A DNA stretch of 64,000 nucleotides from the NCBI GenBank assembly GCA_003707065.3, contig PPXM03000005.1, positions 600,501 to 664,500 of the forward strand, given 5' to 3'. This DNA comes from Trigonopsis variabilis (lineage: Eukaryota > Ascomycota > Trigonopsidomycetes > Trigonopsidales > Trigonopsidaceae). Position 1 is the stretch's first letter. Each line of letters opens with the position of its first letter. The position numbers and the translations under genes were made by a program. The notes under the pieces are model-generated. The model saw only the letters and a program-made list of their open reading frames with translations. It was not told where the DNA came from and did no database searches. Below, piece after piece: positions 53,789-64,000 of the stretch.

Positions 53789-56700
53789 TTATTGGGCTTG
53801 CACCATCTGGAACCCCCCAGCCGTGAGCTTGGTCAGCTCCTCGTTCTTGTGAGGCAACAGAGAAATGGCGTAGGCCACGTTGTTCCATTGCTGCTCGGTC
53901 TCACACTTGGGCAGGCGCGCAGCCAGCTTATCAGCCAGCTGGCGCGCATATCTTTCCTTTTCGATGAATCCAGTCAGGAACTTGATCATGCGCTTAAAGG
54001 CGTCTTCTGACAAGTCCTGGTCGGCAGAAAGGACCGAGAAAATATCAGTGTATGCGTTGTATACCGCGTTGTCTTTGGTGGCCAGCTCCGTGAAGAACAT
54101 GCGGGCCAGATCAGCAATGCCTTGGTCTTTATCTTCGAGGCATTTGGCCATTTCACCAAGCTGGCCTTTGACCTTGACCTGCCCAGCGAGAATAAGAAAG
54201 GTCAAGGTCATCAGACACGTTCGCTGGACGCACGCGTTGGGATCGCGGAGCCGCTGGTAGAGATACTGAGTGTAGGGCTCGAGAAGGCTATTGAAGCACA
54301 CCGTCATGTCGCCCACCGCCAGAACCGTATTGGATCGCGTAATTGCATCGGGCGAGTGTGCCATGATCTCGAGAATCAGCGGCAGACACCGCTCGCAGAA
54401 GACTGACGAGACACACATGAGCTTACAGAGGCACAAGGTCGCAGCTGCCTGGAGGGTTTGATCGGGATATTTGGCTTGGTTTGCGCAAATCTCGTAGGCT
54501 AACGGAGCCAGTTGAGCCAGCAGAGCATTTTGTTTGAACAGTAACTCTTGCTCTCGAATGTAAATCATGACTTCGGCAAAGTCGTCCTCGTTTGTGCCGG
54601 CAATCATGTCCAAGTCATCATCTGACTTCTTCTCAGTCGGCTCCTGTGACTTGAGCCTCTTGAACTCAGCCTCGCACTGTTCAATGTAGACCAGCTCTTT
54701 GATCGCAGTGTGACCCGTGATGAACATGAGCTGAGCCAACGCAGCCGAGGGATTCTCAGGGTCGCCAGTGAACACCGCTCGAGCCTTTGTTTTAAGGATG
54801 CCTGATAGTAAGAGGTCAGGATTCTGGATCAGGGAGTAGATACAGTTGATGGCTTGCTCTGCAGCCGAAAACCACTCAACATTGTCGGTGTAGAGCTCAA
54901 GGAGCTCGACGAGCTTTCTGGAAATGAGACAATCCTGGGCTAGGCGCGTTACGGGCGGAGCAGCCCGGCCTTTCTTGGGGTCGGGACTGGCGTTCATCCT
55001 CTGCAGAGCGATGAGCGAGTAGCGGACCAGAGTCCAGTCTTGACGGCCCAGTGGGCCTAATCCGACTCTGAGAATTGTATCGGTCTCCTGTCGCACAACG
55101 TCAGGGTCGACCAAGGCCAGCATCCCCAACATAATGATCGCTCCTCGTCGCTGGGCTCGCGGCAGCTCGCGCTTGGGGAAGCCGTAGATTTGCCACAGCC
55201 GATTGACCACGCTTGGAGCAATATACGACTCCTTGTAAGCTATTCCAATCAGTCGTTCCAGACTCGTAAGCTCCGCGACTGTGGCTCCAAACGTCAAGCT
55301 AATCAGGTTCCTCGCGACCAGAGCTGCAGCCTCGCCTTCGCTTATTCCTGAAGGATATGACAAAAAAAGCGTGCGGTAGCAGTCAATCACATGAGTCTGA
55401 ATACCTTTTCCGTCATCGTTGTTTCCATTGACCCACACCAGATGCATCATCTTCCTCACGCCTTCCTTTGCAATATCGATATCATACGCGTCGGCCGCGA
55501 CAAAAAGATTCATCGTGTCCACTACTTCATTCTTGTTCTTGGAGAGTAAGAGCGAGCAAGCAAACTGGAGCCCCTCGTGAAATGTTTCAATGAACCGAAT
55601 CGCATCATTATAATATCGCAAGGTTAGCTTCAGCTTGTCTAGCAGCTCGACTTTAGCGGGATCGACGTTACCGACAAGAGCAGCTGGAGAGTCCTCTCTG
55701 GGTGGTGACGAGGGTTCAGTCACGCTAGTGGCAGTCGTCGTCTTGGATAAACCGCCGCCGTCCTCGTCATCCAGATCGGTTTGCATTTCCTGATCGACTT
55801 CCATGAGCTCATCTTGTGGTAATTCTGGGTTAACCGAGTCATCTCTGTCAGGCTCGTCTAGGACATCAGGATCGACTTGTTCACTTTGAGAGAACTCGGA
55901 CGAAAGCTGGTCGACTTCCTTTTGAGCCTTGTCCTGGCGGTCCTGCCACACTTTTAACGATAGCTGACTGTCATGCAACTGTCCAAACGGATGCGTCTGA
56001 AGGAGTTTTGCAAGAAACTTGATTGAGCTTCGCCGAACATTACTAGATTTATCCTGGAGACTCCGCACAGCCAATTCGGCCAGCGTTTGTCGGCGTTGAG
56101 GGAACTTGTGGTTTAAGTCACATAGTTTTGTCAGCACTTGGAGGTTTTTGCTGCGGCAATAAGGGTTGATGTCGAGGAAGCGGGATTCCAAGATATCAAA
56201 ATAGTTATTTATCTGATCTAGTCTCGAGTCCTGGTCCTGCTGGTTGCTCAAGTAGGCAATCAGCTGGCCGAGGACCTCTAGGACGGCGCATCGAAGAGAA
56301 TACGACTCCGATTCCAATAACGAGATAACCAGGGCCATCTGCTTGATGAGGACTCTAGGACATTGTTCGGAAAGCCTCACTAAAAAGCTGCCAACCGACT
56401 TTGGCGCTTGAGTATCGATGTTGTTGTAGTCTTTCGAGACCAAGTCTCGAAGAATCTCATCGCACAACTGATCGTAGTCGTATTGCATGATCAGAATATT
56501 CAACAATTCGGCCATGGGATCGACCAAGTGGTCGTAATAGAGCAAGCATTGGAGGATGCCGATCTGAGCAGCAAAGGCCTGGCCATGATGCTTGATTGCC
56601 AGACAGACCACTTTGTACATATGCATTCGAGCGCTTGTGTTTCTCATGAGCGTCTCGGACTCCATCAACTGAAAGATTGTCTTGACAAACATCCCCACAA

Positions 56701-57267
56701 ACACATCTCGGTCCGTTGACGTCACAAAGATCCTACTCAGTCGAGATTTGAGAACGTTCGATATTCCGTCTAGACATTCTTGTAAGACGTCTATCTCGGG
56801 AGCCTTGGCATTGACCTTCTTGGTCGCTCCAGTAGCAGTCGTGGATGTGGACGTCTTTGGCTTTAACATGGTCAAAAGGCAATTATTCAAGAAACCCCAG
56901 ATCTCTAGAGACTTTCTATATTCGTCCAGCTGTGTCTCGCTTTCGTCTATAGCCTGGTTTATGACATGGCTGCTCGAGCCAAGTCCCTCAAGAACCGTCG
57001 TGGCTACTTTTCTCGATATCTTTTGCGGTAAGTTGGGGAGCTCACTACAACCGTTAGTTCCTCCTTGGCGGCTGCTTACCGAATCAAGTTGATCGCCCCA
57101 TCGCGCGTATCTTCGTTCAGGATGCATTGTGGATCCTGTTTGATGTTTTCCGACAGTTCGAGTACCTGCTCCGAGGCTTCGTGAGCATTCAGACTCTCTT
57201 TATCTGTAGACCTGTCTGATATCTCATTTGACCAGTCTTCAATGGCCTCAGCTAACTGGAAGTCCAT
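53789..57267 (-). CDS. YCS4: Condensin complex subunit Ycs4 (Cnd1/CAP-D2)
   Basis: Two exons, 57080-57267 and 53789-57044 (intron 35 nt), 1147 residues. The join NLIR-ELPNLPQKISRKVATT is continuous with the family. HEAT repeats cover nearly the whole chain, with the N-terminal condensin-D2 block (about 60-200) and the conserved CND1 region near 960-1040 (LPLILEIMAHSPDAITRSNTVLAVGDMTVCFN and NACVQRTCLMTLTFLILAGQVKVKGQLGEMAKCLED). Acidic residues separate the two HEAT blocks near 490-540. Ycs4 is the HEAT subunit of condensin that loads DNA in mitosis together with Brn1. Length agrees with yeast Ycs4 (about 1176). The start is fixed by the first exon MDFQLAEAIEDW. Confidence 0.94.
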
Positions 57268-57969
57268 TTCAATGACCAGACGTGAAAGTGAGACGCGGTG
57301 TTTATTGTCTTATGACTGGTTACCACGGAAACCTCCAACCGTCTTCACAATGGGCTGTCAAGACAGATTAAGCGTTGGAAACGTTTACGTACTTATTAAT
57401 AGAGGATTGTTGTGTGAGTTATATAGATGAGCAGATGGGTTTACTTGTTGCGTTAAACTGGCTGGTGTGACGGATGAGTTACTTGTGTTATGTTTGCTGC
57501 TGTTGCGTTGGAGACAGTAGATATCTTGCGAACTGCTGCCAGTGGGCAAAAGAGAAGCTGGATACATGTTGATAAAGATTTTAGCAAGACAGTACGACGC
57601 CTGAGCGGAAGAGGCGACAGCGTCAACTGAAACTGTAGAAGCAACAAAGACACTTTGCTGTCTATAACAGAAGCAAGTCTTTATGCCATTGCACAGGAAT
57701 TCGTAGGCAGGAAAGATAGAACCTAACTTCTCGTACGCTCCTCAGGAAGTTCGCCGGCGTGAAGAGCCACGGTTGCTGTTCTACTGGAGCTTGGTGTAGC
57801 GCCCAGCAGGTGCGCGTCGATGCCACGTCTCCACGTGACGCCGAGTTGTCACGAGCCAATATCAACACCGATCAAAACAGTTGGGCATACGGTACGGTAC
57901 AGGGCAAGATGAAGAGAGCGATGGTAAGGCCGGTGCAGGCAGTTGCTGATAAATAAGGGTACCGTGGTA
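57268..57969. other. Divergent promoter region YCS4 / CDC7
   Basis: About 700 bases between divergent genes. A possible two-exon minus-strand ORF is discussed in the findings; no recognisable domain. Confidence 0.4.
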
Positions 57970-59497
57970 ATGAATGAAAGCAGCCAAGGAGGACTGGTCT
58001 CCTCGTCTACTTGCGCCAGAACCCAGCGCTCGAAACAGGAGGAATTGACGCTAGTGCAAGAGTTTGAAGATAAAGGCAAGAAGAAGGCTCGGATAGAGGA
58101 CGAGATTCATCATGACGATGTCAGTGAGACCAGCATAGACCGCACACCCTCGCCGAGTGACGACGAATACTCGAGCGAGGAGGAGGTTAGCGGCCAGGTA
58201 TTAAAAGATATAAATGATTTAAATGCGTCGTTTGATGGTCTAGACCAGGAATTCAATCTGGTGAAGAAAATTGGAGAGGGAACCTTCAGCACCGTGTACT
58301 TGGCCATAGATCTCAAGTGCCGGTTTAGTAACTTGATCTACCGACGATTTGATCTTGACAATTGGAAAGCCAAGCATCCTCACAAGATCCACCCCGTGCA
58401 GCATCTGGCGATGAAGAGAATCTATGCTACGAGCAGCCCGGCAAGAATCATCAACGAGTTGAAGCTCGTCCATCGGCTGGCAGCCAACAATAATCATATT
58501 GCTCCTATTCTATGTGCCATGCGCCATAATGACCAGGTCTTGGCCATCTTACCCTACTATAAAAACGATGACTTTCGAGTACGTTCTCCTGCCTCCAGGC
58601 GCCGGCTAACTTGATCTAGAACTATTATAAAACACTGCCGCCAGATGATATCTTGACCTACATGAAAAGCTTACTGTCAGCTCTCAACTGGATCCATCAA
58701 AACAACGTCAGCCATCGCGATATCAAACCCGCCAATTTCCTTTACAACGTCAAACGGCGAACCGGAGTCCTGGTCGACTTTGGGCTGGCCGAACCGTCAT
58801 TCAATGGATCCGACCATCGGATTTCCAACCCGCTCTTTGACGAGCCCAAAGACAAGGCTTGTTTCTGCCGCGAACCGGAAGACAGCAAGCTCAAGCACCT
58901 TCACGCTTCTCGACCCCTTCACGGATACAGCAAGAACGACCAACGGCCGGGAAAACGGGCCAATCGAGCGGGCACCCGAGGGTTCAGGGCCCCTGAAGTT
59001 CTCCTCAAATGCATGAGCCAAACAACAAGTAAGTTCTCTTGAGCAGGCAATGTTTGAGCTTTACTTACCTTTTTCTAGAAATAGATATCTGGTCCGCCGG
59101 CGTCATCTTGCTTGCTTTCCTTACCAAGCGTTTCCCATTCTTCAATTCGGCTGACGATGTCGACGCGTTGATAGAGATAGCGTCCATCTTTGGCTATAAA
59201 TCCTTACAAGCTTGCGCCCTTCTACATGGCGAAGTGTTTGAAACCAACATACCCACAATCCCCAGAGAGCCTATGCCACTGGAGGAGATCATCGACTGGG
59301 CAAACGGCCGGTCGCCTGGCCCCTCGTCTAAGCGCTCTTCGCAGGAGAAAAAACTAATCACGCTGCTCCGCCTGATGCTTGAGCCCAATTTCCTGAAAAG
59401 AGCAGATGCGCATACGCTTCTCAAAAGCCCATTGCTCGACAAAATCGAATATCATTCTCGCTGGTGGTATAGCGACGATAACGATCCGTCGTCTTGA
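57970..59497 (+). CDS. CDC7: Cdc7 kinase (DDK catalytic subunit)
   Basis: Three exons, 57970-58578, 58620-59028, 59079-59497; introns 41 and 50 nt; 478 residues. The ATP loop is GEGTFSTVY near 92, the catalytic loop SHRDIKPANFLY near 236, DFG in VDFGLAEPS, and the APE motif in RGFRAPEVLLKC. The kinase insert between the DFG and APE holds FCREPEDS, and the second insert near 400 is short; this gap-rich layout is Cdc7-specific. The joins KNDDFR-NYYKTLP and SQTT-KIDIWSAGVI are family-consistent. With Dbf4 it phosphorylates Mcm2-7 to fire origins. The first 75 residues are acidic and Ser/Thr-rich. It is divergent from YCS4. Confidence 0.95.
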
Positions 59498-59771
59498 TCT
59501 ATCTCTACAGAGTCTCTAATCGAGATCTTTGCTTGTAAACTATAACTTCATCTTATGACAAGACTTCTAGCGCCGAGGCACGTAGGCAAAGTTGTAACTT
59601 CACCAGTCCTGACCAAACACCGCGGAGCCGCGGTCTTAGGCGTTACTGCTCGATGCAACGTTGCTAGCAAACAACAGACAAGGCATGATCCTAACGAAAT
59701 ACGGCCTACAACACACCCTAGCGGGGCCTACAAACAGATAACCTCGTTGACACATTTTACTATGCATACAC

Positions 59772-60221
59772 TTAGGCAACCAACTCGACAACACCGCCGG
59801 CAGCCTTGATTTTCTCCTCAGCAAGTTTCGAAACAAAACGGGCCTTAACAATGACAGGGACTTGAGGTAACCGACCCTTTCCAAGAACCTTTCCGTAGCC
59901 ATTAGCAAGAGTATCAATCACAGGAGCAGCGCTCTCGGAGCCGTTCTTGAGGTACTCCTCTCGCTTCTCGGCAGGCACAAGAGTCCATAACTTCTCGAGG
60001 TTGATAGAGGGGCGCCAGAAGTGGTTTTGTTGTTTGTGGAAGTATCGCATACCAATCTTTCCAAAGTAACCAGGGTGGTACTTATCCAAGTTGGTTCGGT
60101 GATGGTGCTGACCACCGGCCATACCTCGACCACCGGGGTGCTTGCGGTGCTTTCCAATTCGACCGTGACCGGCAGAGACGTGACCTCTCAACTTTCGGGT
60201 TTTTGTATGGCGAGTCGGCAT
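59772..60221 (-). CDS. RPL28: Cytosolic ribosomal protein uL15 (Rpl28)
   Basis: A 149-residue single-exon protein, exactly the usual eukaryotic length. The N-terminus [24 protein letters not shown] and [15 protein letters not shown] are the uL15 rRNA-binding arm. Gln38, the residue whose change gives cycloheximide resistance in S. cerevisiae CYH2, is in its wild-type form. S. cerevisiae and many yeasts have an intron in this gene; none is needed here. Codon bias is strong (AAG, GTC/GTT, ATC). It is divergent from the SAS2-like gene and shares an upstream region with a CACGTG box. Confidence 0.97.
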   Translation of the reverse strand: MPTRHTKTRKLRGHVSAGHGRIGKHRKHPGGRGMAGGQHHHRTNLDKYHPGYFGKIGMRYFHKQQNHFWRPSINLEKLWTLVPAEKREEYLKNGSESAAPVIDTLANGYGKVLGKGRLPQVPVIVKARFVSKLAEEKIKAAGGVVELVA

Positions 60222-60418
60222 TGTCGTGATGGATAGACGAGCCTGGGCTGGCGTCCTAGTGTGCGTTGCTGTGACGGCTGTCGCTCACCCCCACACGTGA
60301 GCCTGTAGCGCCCCCCTCACCTCGTCCCCACCTGGCCTGCACTCCTTTGCTGGGCTCGGGTTCCTAATTCTCCACTTAGGCGCCGTCATACCCGTCCTAG
60401 ACTCCTCATGAACTCCGT
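60222..60418. promoter_or_regulatory. Bidirectional promoter RPL28 / SAS2-like, with CACGTG
   Basis: About 197 bases between divergent starts. A CACGTG palindrome at 60294-60299 lies 73 bases before the RPL28 ATG. In some yeasts Cbf1 marks ribosomal-protein promoters; here the assignment is inference from position. Confidence 0.45.
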
Positions 60419-61459
60419 ATGTCTTCAGAGCTGCCACGCGTTGTCTTTGCCGGTTATGATATTCCCGCGTGGTACCCTCCACCCGACCAATCGCCATTCC
60501 CGGCATCAGACCGTCTGGGATTCTGCCGTTGGTGTCTGAAATATACGGATGATCTCAAGGCTCTGGCAACACATGAAACGCACTGGTGTAAATCGACGAT
60601 GAGGGGACGCCTTCGCTGGAAGAACGACAAGTACTCCATCTTTGAGGTAGACGCCAGCAAGAACAGCCAGGACAAGTTGTTTGTACAGAACCTGTGCCTG
60701 TTTGCAAAGCTCTTTCTTAAGAACAAATTTGTCTTCTTCGACGTCTCGGGGTTTGTCTTTTACACGCTCTACGGCGAGTACGAGGGCGCCACCCAGCTAA
60801 TGGGTTTCTTTTCCAAAGAAAAGATTTCCTGGGACGATAACAATCTCAGCTGCATCCTTGTATTGCCCCCATTTCAAGGAAAAGGGCTGGGAAGCCTGCT
60901 TGTCCAGTTTTCGTACGCACTCTCAATGCTCCTGGGCCGCCCGGGCTCTCCTGAACGCCCGCTTTCATCCATGGGAAGAGCTTTATATGAACGCTATTGG
61001 TTATTTACAGTTGGTAATTGTATTATCGATGCCGCTGGACCCCGGGCCAATGTAGATTCGTCCTCTGCCAATTCTTCCCAGCAGCCCTCACCCCGTCCAA
61101 ACGTTATTCGCTACCGACGACCGCTGTGCTATGTCTCGTTGGACTATATTACTTCCAAGACTGCAATGCGCTCTGAGGACATTGTTTGGGCTCTCACCAA
61201 GATGAACGCTCTCGTTGCTCTCTCCCGACGAGTGCCTCCTAAAACCGTCAACGGGGAGCCCTCAAACGGATCTCATTCCCCCTCAAAACGACCTGATGCT
61301 CCTGCAAAACGGAATCGTGCCTCGCCTCTTCCTGACGTCATCATCAAGGAACATACAGATGCTCTGGCCATCTCGTTGGAACAAGTCAAGACATACCTAA
61401 GCAAGCACAACCTGTCCCATTTGAAGCAAAAGATCAGCCCTCATGACATCATTATATAA
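60419..61459 (+). CDS. SAS2: MYST histone acetyltransferase, Sas2-like
   Basis: A 346-residue single-exon protein. It starts with the MYST zinc finger: CRWCLKY...HETHWC (C-x2-C-x12ish-H-x3-C type, residues about 35-60), then WKNDKYSIFEVDAS with the NLC pair, catalytic domain from about 75, acetyl-CoA loop GKGLGSLL near 161 (family GxGxxxLL; Q-R-K-G is Q-G-K-G here), and PERPLSSMGRALYERYW with the catalytic-loop Glu/Tyr. No chromo domain is present, so it is not Esa1; the short chain and single finger suggest Sas2. The loop at 198-240 is low-complexity Ser/Pro. Sas2 acetylates H4K16 with Sas4 and Sas5. Sas3 is excluded by length. Confidence 0.85.
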   Translation: MSSELPRVVFAGYDIPAWYPPPDQSPFPASDRLGFCRWCLKYTDDLKALATHETHWCKSTMRGRLRWKNDKYSIFEVDASKNSQDKLFVQNLCLFAKLFLKNKFVFFDVSGFVFYTLYGEYEGATQLMGFFSKEKISWDDNNLSCILVLPPFQGKGLGSLLVQFSYALSMLLGRPGSPERPLSSMGRALYERYWLFTVGNCIIDAAGPRANVDSSSANSSQQPSPRPNVIRYRRPLCYVSLDYITSKTAMRSEDIVWALTKMNALVALSRRVPPKTVNGEPSNGSHSPSKRPDAPAKRNRASPLPDVIIKEHTDALAISLEQVKTYLSKHNLSHLKQKISPHDIII

Positions 61460-61486
61460 GTGTATATTAGCCTCATACTGATGGAT

Positions 61487-64000
61487 TTATATCTTGACCG
61501 ACGATACATCGGTGTGATGATAGAATTCGTTCAATAGCCCCAAAACACCCTTGGAATGCATTTCTGGGTCCTCTTCAGTGGCCACGCCCGTAAATTCCTC
61601 AGGCGGCTCATCCAGACCAAGATCAGAGGGATGATGACTAGCTTTCATGCTTTCTGCACGCTGGGTCAATCCACTATCGGTACTGAACCGAGCGCTCTGA
61701 CCATCACGTTCTTCATCCGCCTCTTTGAAAGATGATTGAAAGCCCCCAACGTAGTGGCTTCGTGCTCCTCGTAGATGAGCAGTAGAGAAGTTTGATTGGG
61801 CAGGGCTAGAGACGCCTTCGCTGAGGTTTGGAGGAAGGTGGTGGGGATCCAGCAGAGTCGTCGAGGATAGGATGGATCCGGCCCCATCGAGATGCATAGA
61901 TTTACCCCACCGTGATGCCATCATATGAGAAGCTGCAAGATCTCTGAAATTGGACGACTTGCCGTAGTGCGGTCCACCTTTGCCTCGGAACGGGATCGAG
62001 GGCACAAAGGCCGAGCTCATCATTCCTGGAACCATACTAGATCCTGAACCAGAACCCGCACCTGAGCCCAATGGGTTGAAAGCAGGATAAGCTTGGGCCG
62101 TTGGCGTACCCAGCAGAGAGCCACTCGTGTCTCCGGGAGGATGGTTGGCATAGCTGTTCATAAAGTAAAGATAACTCTTGTACATCTTGTCATCGTTCGA
62201 GCTGTAGTAGTCATCTCGTAGCCCGCTTGGATCCTTGCGCGCTTGCTGGGTCTGTTGGGGTTTTCCAAAGTCAAAGACAGCAAACGTACAGACATAGCCG
62301 ATGCCATCGACATGAAGACTGAATTCTCGGAAGAAATCGATGATGCGATCGCTGCATTTAGGAAGCGAGAAACAGAGAATAAAAGGAGTCAAGACAACAC
62401 CAATAATCTCTCGAAAGATGAGTTTGATCCGGAGGTCATAGTACTGGCAGAACTCAGCTCGAACGGTTTCAGAATGTAGCCTGCCTTTCCAGTGATCAGG
62501 CATATAATGCGTGAATTCAGCTAGATATTTCATGCTAGCTTCCGGGTCGAACACCAGAGTTTCCTCCGGAATCATGCTGCGACTAACGGCCAGGATTGTG
62601 CCAAAGACTCCTATATAAAAGATTGCTGTTCGGTCCCTGGTGATCTCGAATCCCAAAAACTTCTCTGGGCCAATCAGGGAAGCCAACGTCAAGACAGCAG
62701 CAAAGGAGCCGGCAATAAAAGAGACTAGACGGAGAACATGAACTGTCTTCTCTTTGGGAAACTGGTTAACGTAGATAGAAGCCGGCTCGTGGCTGAGAAA
62801 CAGTCGTCGTTGAAAGAGATGGTAGAGCTCATTGAACTCGCGAAACTTCCACTCTGCTTCGAGAGTGTATGATCTCATACCAAGGACACTTGGATTCTTA
62901 TGGTATTCATTGAAATAACGGAAGAACGTATGGATGGCCATATAGAACAGCAGGAACGGAGCAAAGAATATGTTCATGATTCCGACAAAGATGAATCGTC
63001 GGCGCAGGCTGTCGGATAAGATTCTCCTGTGAGACTCTTTCAGGAACATTGGATGCAGCTGGCCTTGGGAATTGAACACAAAGTCCATAATACACAGTCG
63101 AAGGTTCCATTCAATGACTCTTGTGAGCCAGCTTGAGTCGGATAACCAGGGAATCGACCAAGTGCCGACTTTGGGCACCTTCAGGTCCAAGATTTCTTTA
63201 TTAAACAAAGCGATGAAGTAGTTCTCTTTTCGCATGATCCGGTTGGCAATGTCATGCGCGTCCATGCGCTGTTTCGCTCGTGCCCCTATATAATGTCGCC
63301 GAGTATTAGTGGCCGTGATTGGGTTTTCGTCTCTCAGCGTCATGATACGCTGGACCACGTCCTGCCATGATATTGTTTGCAAATCGTCCTCTGGGATTTC
63401 CAGCAGATGAACATAGAAATTCCGCAGATCCAATAGCCGCTGGATGTCCAAGATGTACTGCACCAGCTTGATGATCCAGAACAACGAGAAGATCCAGACC
63501 AGGAAACTTGTCACCCCATTCGCTTTGGCCATACACTGGTCGACCACGATGTCACTCAACCGCTTACTTTGTTCGATCTTGCGATACTCCACGCAGTTGG
63601 TCAGAAACGTAGTAAACCCGACCATAAAAGCCAGGGTAGCCAAGTTTACCATTCGACTCAGTAAAATGCAATAAAACCCACTGTCCAGGAAATACTCATA
63701 CACATCGTGAAGGAAGTTGTCCAGATTCTCAACGTTGGTCCACTTCCATAATGCCTTTTCTCTTGGATTCATCATACTATGACGAAATCCCATTCCTTCG
63801 CCCTTGTTTCTATTCGCGTTCGAAGACCTAGACGAGGTTAGTCAAACACAGATCTCAACCATGAACACCTAGGGCTCATTCTCAAAGGCCTTTAGGCAAA
63901 AATTCAGGGAAACTTACTTTGATTGAATGCGCTTGGGTCGATCTTCAAACATTATTGACTCGGGAACTTCATTATTCTCATCTGGTGGCACATCGCTCCT
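61487..64000 (-). CDS. ATG9: Atg9, autophagy lipid scramblase (5' end cut by the window)
   Basis: Two exons are visible: 63918-64000 (continues beyond the edge) and 61487-63827, with an intron of 90 nt (63828-63917). Join: RPKRIQS-K-SSNANRN, preceding MGFRHSMMNPREKALWKWTNVENLD, the Atg9 core start. Four to six hydrophobic segments lie in the visible part (for example near LSRMVNLATLAFMVGF, FLVWIFSLFWIIKLVQ, IFFAPFLLFYMAI, IAGSFAAVLTLAS and IGVFGTILAVSRS). The last 200 residues are Gly/Ser-rich and disordered, as in fungal Atg9. It scrambles lipids at the phagophore during autophagosome growth. The true start lies outside the window. Confidence 0.92.

Overview
The window is a gene-dense stretch of nuclear DNA from an ascomycete fungus, most likely a budding yeast (Saccharomycotina) from an early-branching lineage that kept many introns. 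Evidence for this: a PIR-type cell-wall protein with the C-66-C-16-C-12-C tail, Smp3 and an Mnn10/Mnn11-type mannosyltransferase, CTAAC/TACTAAC branch points sitting almost on the 3' splice site, and an intronic snoRNA in NOG2 as in Saccharomyces cerevisiae. Genes missing from S. cerevisiae (a UCH37 deubiquitinase, a CASTOR-like ACT protein) are also present. The species cannot be named from sequence alone.

Layout. 1-3.6 kb: CID-domain protein, UCH37, CASTOR-like protein. 4.4-16 kb: an intron-bearing tRNA-Ser(GCU), RGP1, mitochondrial ribosomal protein bL28m, RRP12, FOL3, a GT34 mannosyltransferase and a TMEM115-type Golgi protein. 16.5-25 kb: SIF2, homocitrate synthase, PHO88, CWC27, ARC18, RFC3 and deoxyhypusine synthase. 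26-33 kb: SNT1, a PIR wall protein and a CofD-like protein. 33-38 kb: two gene-poor stretches around a six-exon PBDC1 gene. 38-53.5 kb: NOG2 with its intronic snoRNA, MEF1, SMP3, ISM1, succinate-semialdehyde dehydrogenase, a 1.7 kb gene-free gap, RVB1 and a YbjQ-like protein. 53.8-64 kb: condensin YCS4, CDC7, RPL28, a SAS2-like MYST acetyltransferase and the ATG9 gene, which runs off the right edge.

I recognise 32 protein-coding genes, one tRNA and one snoRNA. Eighteen of the genes are split, and I could place 34 introns by protein continuity. Twenty-seven of those are only 32-44 nt long, which is the most striking property of the window. Two of the short introns (in SIF2 and SNT1, both Set3-complex subunits) are stop-free multiples of three, so a naive ORF runs through them.

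Themes: ribosome and translation (RRP12, NOG2, RPL28, bL28m, MEF1, ISM1, DYS1, PBDC1, the NOG2-intron snoRNA); chromatin and chromosome (SIF2, SNT1, RVB1, SAS2, YCS4, CDC7, RFC3); secretory pathway and wall (RGP1, TMEM115 protein, GT34, SMP3, PHO88, PIR). I see no transposon, retroelement or CRISPR array. The best non-coding discovery is an H/ACA snoRNA inside the 289-nt NOG2 intron whose first pocket fits the conserved helix 69 pseudouridine of 25S rRNA.
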